Part shown: one piece after another, positions 34,678 through 44,033 of the stretch | Layout of the letters: every line of letters starts with the position of its first letter | How positions within the stretch are numbered: the first letter of the stretch is position 1 | DNA from: an uncultured Bacteroidota bacterium | Lineage (GTDB): Bacteria > Bacteroidota > Bacteroidia > Bacteroidales > VadinHA17 | Reading direction: 5' to 3' | DNA: 64,000 nt | Assembly: GCA_903824785.1 (NCBI GenBank) | Contig: CAIJYD010000097.1 | Coordinates: 1 to 64,000 of the forward strand | The notes under the pieces: generated by a model | What the model was told of the DNA's origin: nothing | What the model saw: the letters and a program-made list of their open reading frames with translations, nothing else | The model's database searches: none | Translations under genes and position numbers: made by a program

Positions 34678-36081
34678 TTAAATTTTCCAGGGGCTCCTGT
34701 ATTCGTACTGAAGCAACTTATTAGCTGCTTCGCTGTTTGTAAACCGCTCATTCACCTGATCCCATTGCAGTCTCTCGCGTGTTGCAAGGGCTATGTTTGC
34801 CAGATGTGCAAATGAGGTGGAGCGATGGCCATCTTCAAGCGTGCAGAACGGTTTTTGACGCGACTTAATACAATCGAGAAAATTACGTATCAACCCGGAA
34901 GTACTGTCAGCGCTGCTGCCATCATCAAGGATCTGGCTTGGATTTTTAAATTCTTCTGCCTCAACCTGTTTGCTCCACGATTGGAACTGTCCATTTGTTG
35001 CAGGCACTACCCTGTAACCCTTTTCGCTTGCATAAAGATTAGCTTTTGTTCCGCGCAATTCAAGCTCTCCATAAGGGAACAACTCTCCACTGCTGGCTTC
35101 ATATATTGAAAACGATATGATTTTTTTTGATGCAAACTCAAACGTTACCTGCATGGTATCAGCGATATCTGCATCATGGTCGAGGACAAATTTACCTCCG
35201 TGTGCAGTAATGGCCACAGGTGCTACTTCTCCCATCAACCAACGGATAGCATCCATATAATGAACACCCCAATTTCCCATCTGGCTTGAGAAATCGCTCC
35301 ACCAACGGAACATATACGGAGCCATATTATATTGATAAGGCCGGTATGCTCTTGGCCCAAGCCACATATCCCAGTCAAAATCTTTGGGTGGTGGTTCCGG
35401 TTTCAGCTTACCGATTCCATCCGGAGCCATGTTGCTGATACGGGCAGCCCGGGCAACAGTTACCCTGCCGATCTTACCTTCAGGAATCTCTTTTGCCAGT
35501 TTCTGAAAAACAACATTTCCCCGGCGGTTCAGTCCCACGGCCACAACCCTGTTACTGGCCTCCCAGGCATTTACCATCTTTCGTCCTTCCACCAAAGTGT
35601 TTGTAAGTGGTTTTTCAACATAAACATCTTTTCCGGCTTTAATGGCATCTATAACCTGAATGGCATGCCAGTGATCGGGAGTTGCAACACATACTGCATC
35701 GATGTTCTTGTTATCAAGGAGTTTACGATAATCTTTATATGTCACAGGTGTTTTTGGAAATTTCTCCCCCATTTTTGGCACCTGGCCTGGCATCACCTTA
35801 AGATAACGCTGATCTACTTTACTACGGTCGCGCATCAGGTAGGGTTCATAAATATCGCACAAAGCTGCAACCTCCATATCAGGCTGACCCATAAACAGGT
35901 TAAGAAGCTGTGAGCCCCTGTTCCCGATTCCGATAAAGCCCATGTTGATTTTATCGTTTGCGCCAATAATCCTGTTATAGCTTGCTGCACTCAGCGATGA
36001 AGCCCCGAGAGTCATCCCTGCAGTTACAATACCTGTTTTGGCAATAAACTCACGCCGGGTTGTTTTGTTTTTGCTTTTCAT
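34678..36081 (-). CDS. Tat-exported Gfo/Idh/MocA-family oxidoreductase
   Basis: A 467-residue NAD(P)-binding oxidoreductase with a twin-arginine signal (TTRREFIA). I use the ATG at 36081; one four codons upstream (36093) is also open. The Rossmann motif is GFIGIGNRG, and the catalytic EKP triplet occurs in VYVEKPLTN with a downstream HYMDAIRW histidine. The C-terminal domain is of the Gfo/Idh/MocA type and ends in a Bac_GDH-like tail. Exported members such as glucose-fructose oxidoreductase keep their cofactor tightly bound. The neighbouring DUF1080 lipoprotein points to a 3-keto-glycoside pathway, where this enzyme would oxidise a hydroxyl group of the sugar. Confidence 0.85.
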   Translation of the reverse strand: MKSKNKTTRREFIAKTGIVTAGMTLGASSLSAASYNRIIGANDKINMGFIGIGNRGSQLLNLFMGQPDMEVAALCDIYEPYLMRDRSKVDQRYLKVMPGQVPKMGEKFPKTPVTYKDYRKLLDNKNIDAVCVATPDHWHAIQVIDAIKAGKDVYVEKPLTNTLVEGRKMVNAWEASNRVVAVGLNRRGNVVFQKLAKEIPEGKIGRVTVARAARISNMAPDGIGKLKPEPPPKDFDWDMWLGPRAYRPYQYNMAPYMFRWWSDFSSQMGNWGVHYMDAIRWLMGEVAPVAITAHGGKFVLDHDADIADTMQVTFEFASKKIISFSIYEASSGELFPYGELELRGTKANLYASEKGYRVVPATNGQFQSWSKQVEAEEFKNPSQILDDGSSADSTSGLIRNFLDCIKSRQKPFCTLEDGHRSTSFAHLANIALATRERLQWDQVNERFTNSEAANKLLQYEYRSPWKI

Positions 36082-36132
36082 AGTTAAACACACCGTTAAG
36101 ATTAAAATTTAAACACCTAAGAATCAATGTAT

Positions 36133-37176
36133 TTACTTAACAATAGGTGTTAAAATAAGATTCCGGTACTGTACTGTTCCATGATCGCCCTGAAGATAGA
36201 TAGGACCGGCAGAAAATACATCGGATATCATTGCGCCGCCAGTTGGCCCGTAAACAGGCTGGTTGTCGATAATTTTGACTCCATTAAGAATAACGGTGAT
36301 GTGCCTCTGGCAAAGAGTTATATCCATTGACTGCCATTCGCCGGCAGGTTTTTCAGCAGCTACAACAGGTTTGATACGGCTATAAACAGCTCCCATATTA
36401 TGTGGGTCCAGCTCTTTTTTATAAGAATCAACAACCTGTATCTCATACATTCCACGAAGGTAAACGCCACTGTTGCTTCCAAGAGGTACGTTAACTTCCA
36501 GCTTCAGATTAAAATCTTCGAATACCTGTTCGGTCCTGAGGTTGCCATAGCTTACATGAGGTGCTCCTTCAGTCTGAACCGGATTATTTGATAAAATTCC
36601 ATCTACAACGGAGAAACCATTTTTTTGCTTTTCATTTATCAGTTTCCAGCCTGTCAGATCTTTTCCGTTTAACAATGTAACAGGTGTACCAAACTTCAGT
36701 GCAGCCATATCTGGTGCAGGAGGAGGCACCGGCAATTTTGTTCCGGTAAAGGTGGTTGTATCGACACCGGTACCTGTGCTTTTTGGATTCAGGAGAAGAC
36801 CGTCAATCTTATCTCCGTTTTTTACAATCTCCAGCCAGCTTGTAACTACCTGTGTTTTAACAGGATTTTTATTATCGTCAAATTGACGTACAACACTATT
36901 TGAACGTGTTACCGTCAGCACATGATCCTTTGCAAGGAAAATATTTGAAACAGGAAGCACACTTCCACCACCCCAGAGAATATCACCGTCGAGATATTTA
37001 TCGGCCTGTCGCACTTCCAGCCAGCCAACAGAACCGCCTTGAATATCGATGGTCCACTGTCCGATAAATTCAGAAATATCTGTTTTTTGTACAGGCGCAA
37101 CTTTATTTTCACATTTACATGATGAGATGGAAAATGAAACAATAACTGCTGCCAGAAAGAAGAAAATAGTTTTCAT
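36133..37176 (-). CDS. DUF1080 (3-keto-disaccharide hydrolase) lipoprotein
   Basis: A 347-residue lipoprotein with lipobox SISSC (Cys20). The N-terminal half (25-150) is a small beta domain (IGQWTIDIQGGSVGWLEVRQ). The C-terminal half (165-345) is the DUF1080/3-keto-disaccharide hydrolase fold: LLNGKDLTGWKL, SNSGVYLRGMYEIQV, and the closing GPIYLQGDHGTVQYRNL. Family members act on 3-keto-glycosides formed by Gfo/Idh/MocA enzymes. The gene is 51 bp upstream of such an oxidoreductase and transcribed with it, so the two plausibly work on the same sugar at the cell surface. Confidence 0.85.
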   Translation of the reverse strand: MKTIFFFLAAVIVSFSISSCKCENKVAPVQKTDISEFIGQWTIDIQGGSVGWLEVRQADKYLDGDILWGGGSVLPVSNIFLAKDHVLTVTRSNSVVRQFDDNKNPVKTQVVTSWLEIVKNGDKIDGLLLNPKSTGTGVDTTTFTGTKLPVPPPAPDMAALKFGTPVTLLNGKDLTGWKLINEKQKNGFSVVDGILSNNPVQTEGAPHVSYGNLRTEQVFEDFNLKLEVNVPLGSNSGVYLRGMYEIQVVDSYKKELDPHNMGAVYSRIKPVVAAEKPAGEWQSMDITLCQRHITVILNGVKIIDNQPVYGPTGGAMISDVFSAGPIYLQGDHGTVQYRNLILTPIVK

Positions 37177-37297
37177 AGGTTTGAGTATTAAAAGTTAATA
37201 ATTGCATCTGAATAGTTTATAAAGTTAAAGAAAAGTTTGGAGTCCCAATTAGTCTGCAAAATTAAAAGTAAGCTTTTAAATATATTATGAGTGCCGG

Positions 37298-37453
37298 GAA
37301 TCAAAAATAATCTCGAAACAACTGATTATGAGATTCCTCGCTATAGCTCGGAATGACAGCATTTTTTGTGATTTTAGGGGAAGCTGAGGATACTCATTGA
37401 TGTTGTCATTCCGAGCGAATCCGCCATAAAGCGGAGAAGTGAGGAACCGAGTC
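37298..37453. repeat. MITE-like inverted-repeat element
   Basis: A perfect 13-bp inverted repeat, GCTCGGAATGACA (37346-37358) and TGTCATTCCGAGC (37404-37416), separated by 45 bp. Outer sequences also pair loosely (GATTCCTCGC on the left, GTGAGGAACC on the right). The right arm carries an extra small hairpin, TCCGC/GCGGA. Elements of this wording are widespread in intergenic DNA of Bacteroidota. No transposase is encoded. Confidence 0.65.
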
Positions 37454-37467
37454 CCTGCTTTTAGATT

Positions 37468-37490
37468 CGAGCTCACCGAAGGTAATCTCC
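37468..37490 (-). repeat. 23-bp dispersed repeat, shared with 49484-49506
   Basis: Read on the minus strand, GGAGATTACCTTCGGTGAG then YTCG is shared with 49484-49506, with 22 of 23 positions identical. It adjoins the MITE-like element here, while the second copy stands alone. Confidence 0.6.
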
Positions 37491-37564
37491 TTTAATTAAC
37501 AACTGTATCTTGTCAAAAAGAAATACCTAATTTACGTCTGGTACCCGTCTGAAAAACAATCATA

Positions 37565-38254
37565 TCAGAGAGTACCCAGATATTCAGCAAATCTTAAAAG
37601 ATCCTCCTGTGATTCAAAATTGACTTTGTTTGTCTTTAAATATTGCTGTATTTCAACATTTTTCTGCGGAAATTGCTGCAGTACATTCTTCTTTCTGAAT
37701 TGCACAAAATTTCCTGAAGGGATTGAAAAACTATATTCGAAGGTCTTCTGGAATACCATATCTTCGTTTGGCACCAGATCATAAAAATTACCTCCGGCTG
37801 TCATAGAATTGTATGAATCAACTGATGCTCCTCTGGTTGCTACACCAAAACCATTTTTCCTGAGAACTTCCGTCAGTTTATAGTACTGCTTCAATACAAC
37901 CCTGACCTGTCCGTCAGATATCATTTCAAGATAACCGCTATCATAGAAATAAATATCATTCCCGACAGTTAAGGTATTGATATCCTTTTTCTTTGAAATG
38001 GACAAAGTATCCACCCCCTGGATAAACTCCATCTCACTCAGCAGAAAATTATAATTAAACCTGCCGTTGCTTACACGCCCGTTTTTAAAAATTATCTGTC
38101 CGTCCAGAAATTCCGGGTAGCGATACCTTACTATAGCCGGAAAATAGTCGAGAACTTTTGTCCCTGCCATTACGGTTATGGTTTTATTCTTCTGCGCTGA
38201 CAAACTGATAGTTAAAAACAGAACTGAAGTGATGATAAAAATAATTTTCTTCAT
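37565..38254 (-). CDS. Exported protein of unknown function
   Basis: A 229-residue protein with a clear signal peptide (to about residue 20, LSAQK). No named family is recognised. It is beta-rich, with FLDGQIIFKNGRVSNGRFNYNF near 50-70 and an internal NDIYFYDSGYLEMI stretch, and ends in a polar helix (VNFESQEDLLRFAEYLGTL). The pattern recalls the 238-aa protein at 29265-29981 and suggests one loose family of periplasmic or outer-membrane-associated proteins. It is 28 bp downstream of rmuC and may be co-transcribed. Confidence 0.55.
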   Translation of the reverse strand: MKKIIFIITSVLFLTISLSAQKNKTITVMAGTKVLDYFPAIVRYRYPEFLDGQIIFKNGRVSNGRFNYNFLLSEMEFIQGVDTLSISKKKDINTLTVGNDIYFYDSGYLEMISDGQVRVVLKQYYKLTEVLRKNGFGVATRGASVDSYNSMTAGGNFYDLVPNEDMVFQKTFEYSFSIPSGNFVQFRKKNVLQQFPQKNVEIQQYLKTNKVNFESQEDLLRFAEYLGTL

Positions 38255-38282
38255 TGTACAAGAATATTAACAATTTTCAAAT

Positions 38283-39572
38283 TTAAATTACGCCAGCCTG
38301 CTCGTCCGGTTTTTTCAATTCACGAACAGGCTTATCAAGAATTTCAAAATCAGGCAATACATTTTTATTGTCAGTGGCCTTTAGTTGCTCAAGTTTTCTT
38401 CCTGCAGGCAGAACACGGCTCTCCCACGAACCTATTGCATCATTATAGCCTTTAAGTGCTGTCTTTAATCCTCCGCCAACTTTATCCAGATGATCCGCAA
38501 ACACATTTACCCTGCCATAAAAATCCATAGCAGCATCCATAATCTGCAAAGCATTCTCTGTAATATTATGCTGCTGCCAGGACATTGCAACAGATTTCAG
38601 AACTACAATCAGAGTTGTTGGAGTGGTTAAAATAATTTTATTGTTCATGGCATCCTGCAACAGTGACTTGTCTGTCATCAGTGCGACATTTAATGCAGAT
38701 TCCACCTCCATATACAATACCACAAAATCAGGAGTATTCTGAAACTGAGACCAGTATTGTTTTTTGCTTAATTTATTTACATGATCCCTGAGGTCTTTTG
38801 CATGTTTTGCAAAAAGCAGGTTACGGGCAGTTTCATCATCAGTTTCCAACGCAAGCAGATACGCATCCAGAGGCAATTTTGAATCGACAACAACATGGCT
38901 GTTTCCCGGAAGGTTAATTATCATATCAGGTTTAAGTACCGAATCCTCACCTTCCGTATAAACCTGCTCCACAAAATCACAGTGGGCAGATAATCCGGAA
39001 AACTCAACAACACGTTTTAACCCTATTTCACCCCATCGTCCTCTTACCCTGGGGTTTCTCAGAGCGTTAACCAGAGCGCCGGTCTCTTTTTGAAGACTCG
39101 CATTTGTTACCTGAATATTTGACAGCATCTCAGTAACCTGACCAAAAGTTTTTTCAGAGCCCTTTTCAAGCTCTTCAATTCTCTTTTTATAGCTGTCAAT
39201 TGATTCCTTTACAGGCTTTAGCATCTCGGCAATTGCCGATTTGCGTTCATCAAGATTACCCTCGGCATCTTTTACATGTGTCTCGAGTTGAGTTTTTGCC
39301 AGATCAAGAAACTGCTTATTATTCTGAGTCATGGCGTCAGAGGCGGCTGATTTGAATGTATCAACCATAGCTTTTCTTACCTCTTCCAGACTATTTGCCT
39401 GAGCTTCCACTCTGGCCTTCAATGAACTGTTCTGATTATTTATTTCTCCTATTTCAACAATTTTTTTAAGCAGATCAGCCTGATGAAGCATACTTAACCT
39501 GTATTTTGTCACAAGAAAAGCAACCAATGCTCCAATGCCGGAACCTGCGAGCAGATATAATACTATTTCCAT
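38283..39572 (-). CDS. rmuC: DNA recombination protein RmuC
   Basis: A 429-residue RmuC. I start at 39572, which gives the usual N-terminal membrane anchor (IVLYLLAGSGIGALVAFLV). A long coiled coil follows (about 25-165), then the nuclease-like core with RGRWGEIGLKRVVEFSGL, VLKPDMIINLPGNSHVVVDSKLPLDAY (the PD-(D/E)xK-like region, quoted in part) and FVVLYMEVESALNVAL. RmuC limits recombination at short inverted repeats and is thought to cut DNA. It is a housekeeping gene embedded in an accessory region. Confidence 0.92.
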   Translation of the reverse strand: MEIVLYLLAGSGIGALVAFLVTKYRLSMLHQADLLKKIVEIGEINNQNSSLKARVEAQANSLEEVRKAMVDTFKSAASDAMTQNNKQFLDLAKTQLETHVKDAEGNLDERKSAIAEMLKPVKESIDSYKKRIEELEKGSEKTFGQVTEMLSNIQVTNASLQKETGALVNALRNPRVRGRWGEIGLKRVVEFSGLSAHCDFVEQVYTEGEDSVLKPDMIINLPGNSHVVVDSKLPLDAYLLALETDDETARNLLFAKHAKDLRDHVNKLSKKQYWSQFQNTPDFVVLYMEVESALNVALMTDKSLLQDAMNNKIILTTPTTLIVVLKSVAMSWQQHNITENALQIMDAAMDFYGRVNVFADHLDKVGGGLKTALKGYNDAIGSWESRVLPAGRKLEQLKATDNKNVLPDFEILDKPVRELKKPDEQAGVI

Positions 39573-39635
39573 TTTATTAAGAATCTGTTTTTTCTCAAAT
39601 TTATAAGTTTTCACTGTAATTGTACTGATAAAAAT

Positions 39636-39643
39636 TTCATTTT
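39636..39643 (+). promoter_or_regulatory. Candidate -7 box upstream of the metallopeptidase
   Basis: A TATCTTCG stretch lies at about 39654-39661 in this short region, one base from TAnnTTTG, roughly 20 bp before the start codon at 39682. The -33 TTG is not obvious. The coordinates given bracket the general promoter area. Confidence 0.25.
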
Positions 39644-39681
39644 ACCAATTTTACTATCTTCGTATTATCTAAATAAATGAA

Positions 39682-41295
39682 ATGAGAAAAATAGCAACCC
39701 TAATTATTACAGTAATGGCCATTACTGCTCTCTGGTCATGCACCTCAAAACAGGAAAAAATGGAGAACCGGATAAAGAAGTTTATTTCGGACTACGAAGC
39801 AAAGGCCAAATCTCTTTATACGGCCGATGCCCTGGCTTCATGGAATGCGAATATAAGCGGCAGTGATGCAGACTGGTCAAAAAGTGAAAAAGCTACATTT
39901 GAATATGCAAAGATCTTTACCGACACCACTGCATTCAGGGAACTCAGCGAAATCAAAGAGTCTGGTGCAGTGAAGGATCCGCTCCTGTTACGGCAGATTG
40001 AAATTCTATTTAATGCCTATGCAGAGAAGCAGGTGGATACTTCCCTTTTAACCCAAAGGATAAAAATGGAAACTGAAATAAGTAAGAAATATTCTAATTT
40101 CAGAACAAAAATAAATGGTGTGGATGTTCCCGATAACGGGATAGAAGACATTCTCAGAAAATCAACTTCCGGTACAGATCTCCAAACAGCCTGGGAAGAA
40201 TCAAAAAAGATTGGCCCTGTTGTAGCCGCTGACATTATAAAACTTGTTGAACAGCGCAATACCATTGCACAAAAAACCGGGTTCCGCAACTTCCATGAGA
40301 TGACACTTAAGCTTTCAGGGCAGGATCCGGCCGAGGTTACAAAGATCTTTGATGAACTAGACAGTCTTACCCGCAATAATTATATCGTTCTGAAAAGTGA
40401 AATAGATTCCTATTTTTCAAAATACTATAAGATTCCTGTTTCCGAACTGCGTCCATGGCATTACCAGAACCGTTACTTTCAGGAAGCCCCTGAGATTTAT
40501 ACGGTTGACTTTAATAAGTATTATAAGAATCAGGATCCTGTAAAACTTGCCTCTGCCTACTTTTCCGGCATCGGACTGAATCCTGAAGCAATCCTTGCAA
40601 AAAGTGACCTGTATGAAAAACCCGGCAAAAACCAGCACGCTTTTTCTACTGATATCAATCGCGAAGGGGATGTTCGCACCCTTGATAATATCCGGCCTGA
40701 TTCATATTGGATGAATACAATACTTCATGAACTGGGGCATGGCGTTTACTCATATTATAATGACATGTCGCTTCCATTTGTTCTTCGTGATGCAGCTCAT
40801 CCTTTTACAACAGAAGCCATTGCAAACATGTTCGGCCGGTTTGCCACCGATCCCCACTGGATGCTTGACATGGGTATTATAGATTCTGTCGAATGTGAAA
40901 AAATAACTGCCGACAGCAAGAAAGCCCTTCGTCTTCAGATGATTGTCTTCAGTCGCTGGGCTCAGGTAATGTATCGCTTTGAAAAGGGAATGTATGAAAA
41001 CCCGGAGCAGGATCTTAATAAGCTATGGTGGGATCTGGTTGAAAAGTACCAGATGATTGCCAAACCTTCCGGGCGAAATATGCCTGACTGGGCAACTAAA
41101 ATACACATTGCCCTTTACCCTTGCTACTACCATAATTATCTGCTCGGAGAGTTACTTGCTTCTCAATTATACTATTGCATTACCGGGAAAGTGTCTAAAT
41201 CACAGTCGTTCAAGGATGAAAAAGCAGTAGGTGATTTTCTCAGGGAGAAAGTTTTTGCCCCGGGAGCAAGATACCAATGGAACGATATGATTTAA
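39682..41295 (+). CDS. M2-like gluzincin metallopeptidase lipoprotein
   Basis: A 537-residue zinc peptidase with a lipoprotein signal (ALWSC, Cys20). The zinc site is HELGH at 349-353, with the third ligand Glu378 in TTEAIANMFGR, the spacing of the M2 (angiotensin-converting enzyme) and M3 groups. The helical remainder, including FHEMTLKLSGQDP and the YPCYYHNYLLGELLASQ end, agrees best with M2-like peptidyl-dipeptidases. It would cleave peptides in the periplasm. It stands between rmuC (divergent) and a Tat-exported isomerase-like gene 105 bp downstream. Confidence 0.8.
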   Translation: MRKIATLIITVMAITALWSCTSKQEKMENRIKKFISDYEAKAKSLYTADALASWNANISGSDADWSKSEKATFEYAKIFTDTTAFRELSEIKESGAVKDPLLLRQIEILFNAYAEKQVDTSLLTQRIKMETEISKKYSNFRTKINGVDVPDNGIEDILRKSTSGTDLQTAWEESKKIGPVVAADIIKLVEQRNTIAQKTGFRNFHEMTLKLSGQDPAEVTKIFDELDSLTRNNYIVLKSEIDSYFSKYYKIPVSELRPWHYQNRYFQEAPEIYTVDFNKYYKNQDPVKLASAYFSGIGLNPEAILAKSDLYEKPGKNQHAFSTDINREGDVRTLDNIRPDSYWMNTILHELGHGVYSYYNDMSLPFVLRDAAHPFTTEAIANMFGRFATDPHWMLDMGIIDSVECEKITADSKKALRLQMIVFSRWAQVMYRFEKGMYENPEQDLNKLWWDLVEKYQMIAKPSGRNMPDWATKIHIALYPCYYHNYLLGELLASQLYYCITGKVSKSQSFKDEKAVGDFLREKVFAPGARYQWNDMI

Positions 41296-41400
41296 AAAGC
41301 GACAGGTGAGAAACTCACCGCAAAGTACTATGCAAAACAGTTCGTTCAGTAAAGACAGAAAAGTACTGATGGTTAACAGAAATAAACTAATCTATATAAA

Positions 41401-42291
41401 ATGAAGAATTCTTTATCACGCCGTGTTTTTATTCAAAAGAGTTTTGCAGCAGGGGTAAGTCTTGCAGCAATAAATAAACTTGAACCATTCTCAGAAGCAG
41501 GGAATTCAGGAATGCGTTTCGGACTTGTTACCTACCTGTGGGCTCAGTCGTGGGATTTGCCAACCATAATTGCCAATTGTGAAAAAGCCGGTTACGGAGG
41601 GGTTGAACTGCGTACACAACATGCCCATAAAGTGGAAACCAGTCTGAATGCTGCTCAGCGTTCAGAGGTAAAAAAACGGTTTGCCGACAGCTCAGTTACC
41701 TGCATAGGTTATGGTGCTAACTTCGAATATCACAGCCCCGATCCGGCAGTACTGCGCGATAATATTGAACAAACAAAGGAATATATAAAACTATGTAAAG
41801 ATATCGGAGCCAGCGGCATTAAGGTAAAACCGAATAATCTGCCGGCTGAAGTGCCGAAAGAAAAAACTATTGCACAGATAGCCGCTTCCCTGAATGAAAT
41901 AGGGAAATACGCAAAGGATTTCGGCCAGCTTGTAAGAGTTGAAGCACACGGACCTCTTACTCAGGAGCTGCCAAACATGAAGGCAATATTTGACCAGGTA
42001 ACTGAATCAAATGTAAAGATCTGCTGGAATTGCAACGATCAGGATCTACTTCCCCCGGGACTTGAAGGGAACTTCAATATGGTAAAAAAATGGTTTGGCG
42101 ATACCGTTCATATCCGCGAGTTGAACGATGGCAATTATCCTTATCAGCAACTGTTTAACCTATTTGCCGGTATTGATTATAAGGGATGGATACTTCTCGA
42201 AGCAAGGACAGAGCCCAGTGATAAAATTGCCGCAATGAAAGAGCAGTTATCTCTCTTTAACCAGATGATCGCCAAAACAAAAAAGAGATAG
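41401..42291 (+). CDS. Tat-exported xylose-isomerase-like sugar isomerase/epimerase
   Basis: A 296-residue AP-endonuclease-2/xylose-isomerase-like TIM barrel with a twin-arginine-type signal (SRRVFIQKSF). Features include FGLVTYLWAQSWDLP, GYGGVELRTQHAHKVE, SGIKVKPNN, VRVEAHGP and the closing GWILLEARTEPSD, with histidines and glutamates placed to bind a metal. Relatives in Bacteroidota accompany Gfo/Idh/MocA and DUF1080 proteins in keto-sugar metabolism. It is 100 bp upstream of a GH29 fucosidase gene in the same direction. Confidence 0.8.
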   Translation: MKNSLSRRVFIQKSFAAGVSLAAINKLEPFSEAGNSGMRFGLVTYLWAQSWDLPTIIANCEKAGYGGVELRTQHAHKVETSLNAAQRSEVKKRFADSSVTCIGYGANFEYHSPDPAVLRDNIEQTKEYIKLCKDIGASGIKVKPNNLPAEVPKEKTIAQIAASLNEIGKYAKDFGQLVRVEAHGPLTQELPNMKAIFDQVTESNVKICWNCNDQDLLPPGLEGNFNMVKKWFGDTVHIRELNDGNYPYQQLFNLFAGIDYKGWILLEARTEPSDKIAAMKEQLSLFNQMIAKTKKR

Positions 42292-42391
42292 TCCGGAAAA
42301 ATAATTTCAGATAATAAGAAAGACATAACAACCTGATAATCACACTTTTTTCACTTTGATCAATGTTTCATAACCTAAAACCTTTATAAAT

Positions 42392-43687
42392 ATGCTACGT
42401 AAAATTCTATTTTCATCATTATGTTTTCTGGCAATTGCAGCAAATGGCCAGACTACATACACCCCCACGCCTGAAAACCTGAAGTCGCGTGAATGGTTTC
42501 AGAATGCCCGCTTCGGATTATTCATCCACTGGGGCGTCTACAGCACTCTGGCTGACGGGGAATGGGTAATGAACAACAAGGGTATTGATAAGAAAACCTA
42601 TGAAAAACTACCCGCATTCTTCAATCCCATTAATTATAATCCGAAGGAATGGGTTGCTATGGCTAAAGCCGCAGGGATGAAATATATTACCATAACAAGC
42701 AAACATCATGACGGATTTGCAATGTTTGACTCAAAGCTTACTGACTGGGACATCGTTGACCGTACTCCTTACCGAAAAGATGTTTTAAAAATGCTTGCAG
42801 AAGAGTGTCGGAAGGAAGGGATTAAACTTTTCTTTTATCATTCACAGCTCGACTGGTTTCAGGAAAACTACTTCCCGCTGGGGAGAACAGGCCAGACATC
42901 AGGACGTCCTGCCGGTGGTGACTGGTACAAATACCTTGATTTCATGGATGGACAACTGACAGAACTGCTTACCAATTATGGTGAGATTGGAGGAATATGG
43001 TTTGATGGATTCTGGGATAAAAAAGATGCTGACTGGCGTCTGGAGAAGACCTATAAACTGATTCATGGTCTGCAGCCCGCAAGCCTTATTGCAAATAATC
43101 ACCACCTGGCACCAATTCCGGGAGAGGATTTTCAGGCTTTCGAAAAAGACCTGCCTGGTCACAATACCACCGGATTCAGTGGTGATTCAAAGGTTGGTGA
43201 ACTTCCCCTTGAAACCTGTGAAACAATGAATAACGCCTGGGGCTTTAACCTTCTCGATAAACAGTTTAAATCCACCAAAACACTTATCCAGTACCTTGTT
43301 AAGGCAGCCGGTTATAACTCCAATTTCCTTCTTAATGTCGGGCCAATGCCTGATGGAAGAATTCAGCCTGAATTCGTCAGTACCCTTAAAGAGATGGGAA
43401 AATGGATGGAGAAAAACGGAGAAACAATTTATGGTACAAGGGGTGGTCCGGTTCCTCCAAAAAACTGGGGAGTAACAACTTACAAGGATAACAAGGTATA
43501 TCTCCATCTCCTGAAGGCTGAAGACAGTAATCTGCTTATTCCCGATTTCGGAAAGAAGGTAAAGAGTATAAGTCTCTTTTCAACAGGTGTTAAGCTGAAA
43601 TTCAAGCAGGATTCATTTGGAATTACCATCATTGTACCAAAAGAGGTAATTGATGAAACTGATACAATTTTAGTAATTGAAATCTGA
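42392..43687 (+). CDS. Alpha-L-fucosidase, GH29
   Basis: A 431-residue secreted GH29 enzyme with a signal peptide ending near residue 20 (ANGQT). GH29 motifs are strong: RFGLFIHWGVYS near 40, ITSKHHDGFAMFDS near 100, and the nucleophile Asp205 in GIWFDGFWD. The core is followed by a short C-terminal beta domain. It releases alpha-linked L-fucose, or in some members other 6-deoxy sugars. The acid/base residue varies in this family and I cannot place it with confidence. A second GH29 of about 45 percent similar layout lies convergently at 44101-45456. A small Dabb-domain gene follows 7 bp later. Confidence 0.9.
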   Translation: MLRKILFSSLCFLAIAANGQTTYTPTPENLKSREWFQNARFGLFIHWGVYSTLADGEWVMNNKGIDKKTYEKLPAFFNPINYNPKEWVAMAKAAGMKYITITSKHHDGFAMFDSKLTDWDIVDRTPYRKDVLKMLAEECRKEGIKLFFYHSQLDWFQENYFPLGRTGQTSGRPAGGDWYKYLDFMDGQLTELLTNYGEIGGIWFDGFWDKKDADWRLEKTYKLIHGLQPASLIANNHHLAPIPGEDFQAFEKDLPGHNTTGFSGDSKVGELPLETCETMNNAWGFNLLDKQFKSTKTLIQYLVKAAGYNSNFLLNVGPMPDGRIQPEFVSTLKEMGKWMEKNGETIYGTRGGPVPPKNWGVTTYKDNKVYLHLLKAEDSNLLIPDFGKKVKSISLFSTGVKLKFKQDSFGITIIVPKEVIDETDTILVIEI

Positions 43688-43694
43688 TAATGCT

Positions 43695-44015
43695 ATGGCA
43701 AAAAAGCTTGAATATTTCGTCCACCACGTCTATTTCTGGTTTAAGAAACCGATAACTGCAGAAACCAGAAAAAGATTTGAACTTGCTCTCAGGAAACTGG
43801 TAACAATAGAAACTATTGCTGAGAAGCATCTTGGGATTCCTGCCTCAACTAAACGAAGCGTTGTTGACAGATCATATTCTTATTCGCTGCTTTTGACCTT
43901 CAAAAACAAGGAAGATCAGGATATCTATCAAACACATCCGACACATCTTCAATTCATAGAAGAGTGTAATGATTTGTGGGAAAAGGTAGTTGTATATGAT
44001 TCTGTAAGTATCTGA
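43695..44015 (+). CDS. Dabb-domain (stress-responsive alpha/beta barrel) protein
   Basis: A 106-residue protein of the dimeric alpha+beta barrel type. The Dabb pattern is visible in HHVYFWFKKP near the start, RSYSYSLLLTFKNKEDQDIYQTHPTH in the middle (a 26-residue region quoted only by its ends elsewhere) and VVVYDSV at the end. I use the ATG at 43695, 7 bp after the fucosidase stop; a TTG at 43677 would overlap that gene. Relatives are small enzymes or binding proteins; related folds include the deoxy-sugar mutarotases. Coupling to a fucosidase suggests a role with the released sugar, but this is inference. Confidence 0.75.
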   Translation: MAKKLEYFVHHVYFWFKKPITAETRKRFELALRKLVTIETIAEKHLGIPASTKRSVVDRSYSYSLLLTFKNKEDQDIYQTHPTHLQFIEECNDLWEKVVVYDSVSI

Positions 44016-44033
44016 TAAAACAAGTGAATCGAG

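Larger units (their letters stand above)
37177..37564. other. Intergenic region largely filled by a MITE-like repeat
   Basis: 388 bp between two minus-strand genes, including the element at 37298-37453 and a fragment at 37468-37490. No gene is visible. Confidence 0.55.

Noticed and set aside
35332-35913. 193-residue plus-strand open frame opposite the Gfo/Idh/MocA gene
   Set aside because: A shadow of the strongly supported minus-strand enzyme; its composition is Ile/Cys/His-rich nonsense typical of antisense frames.
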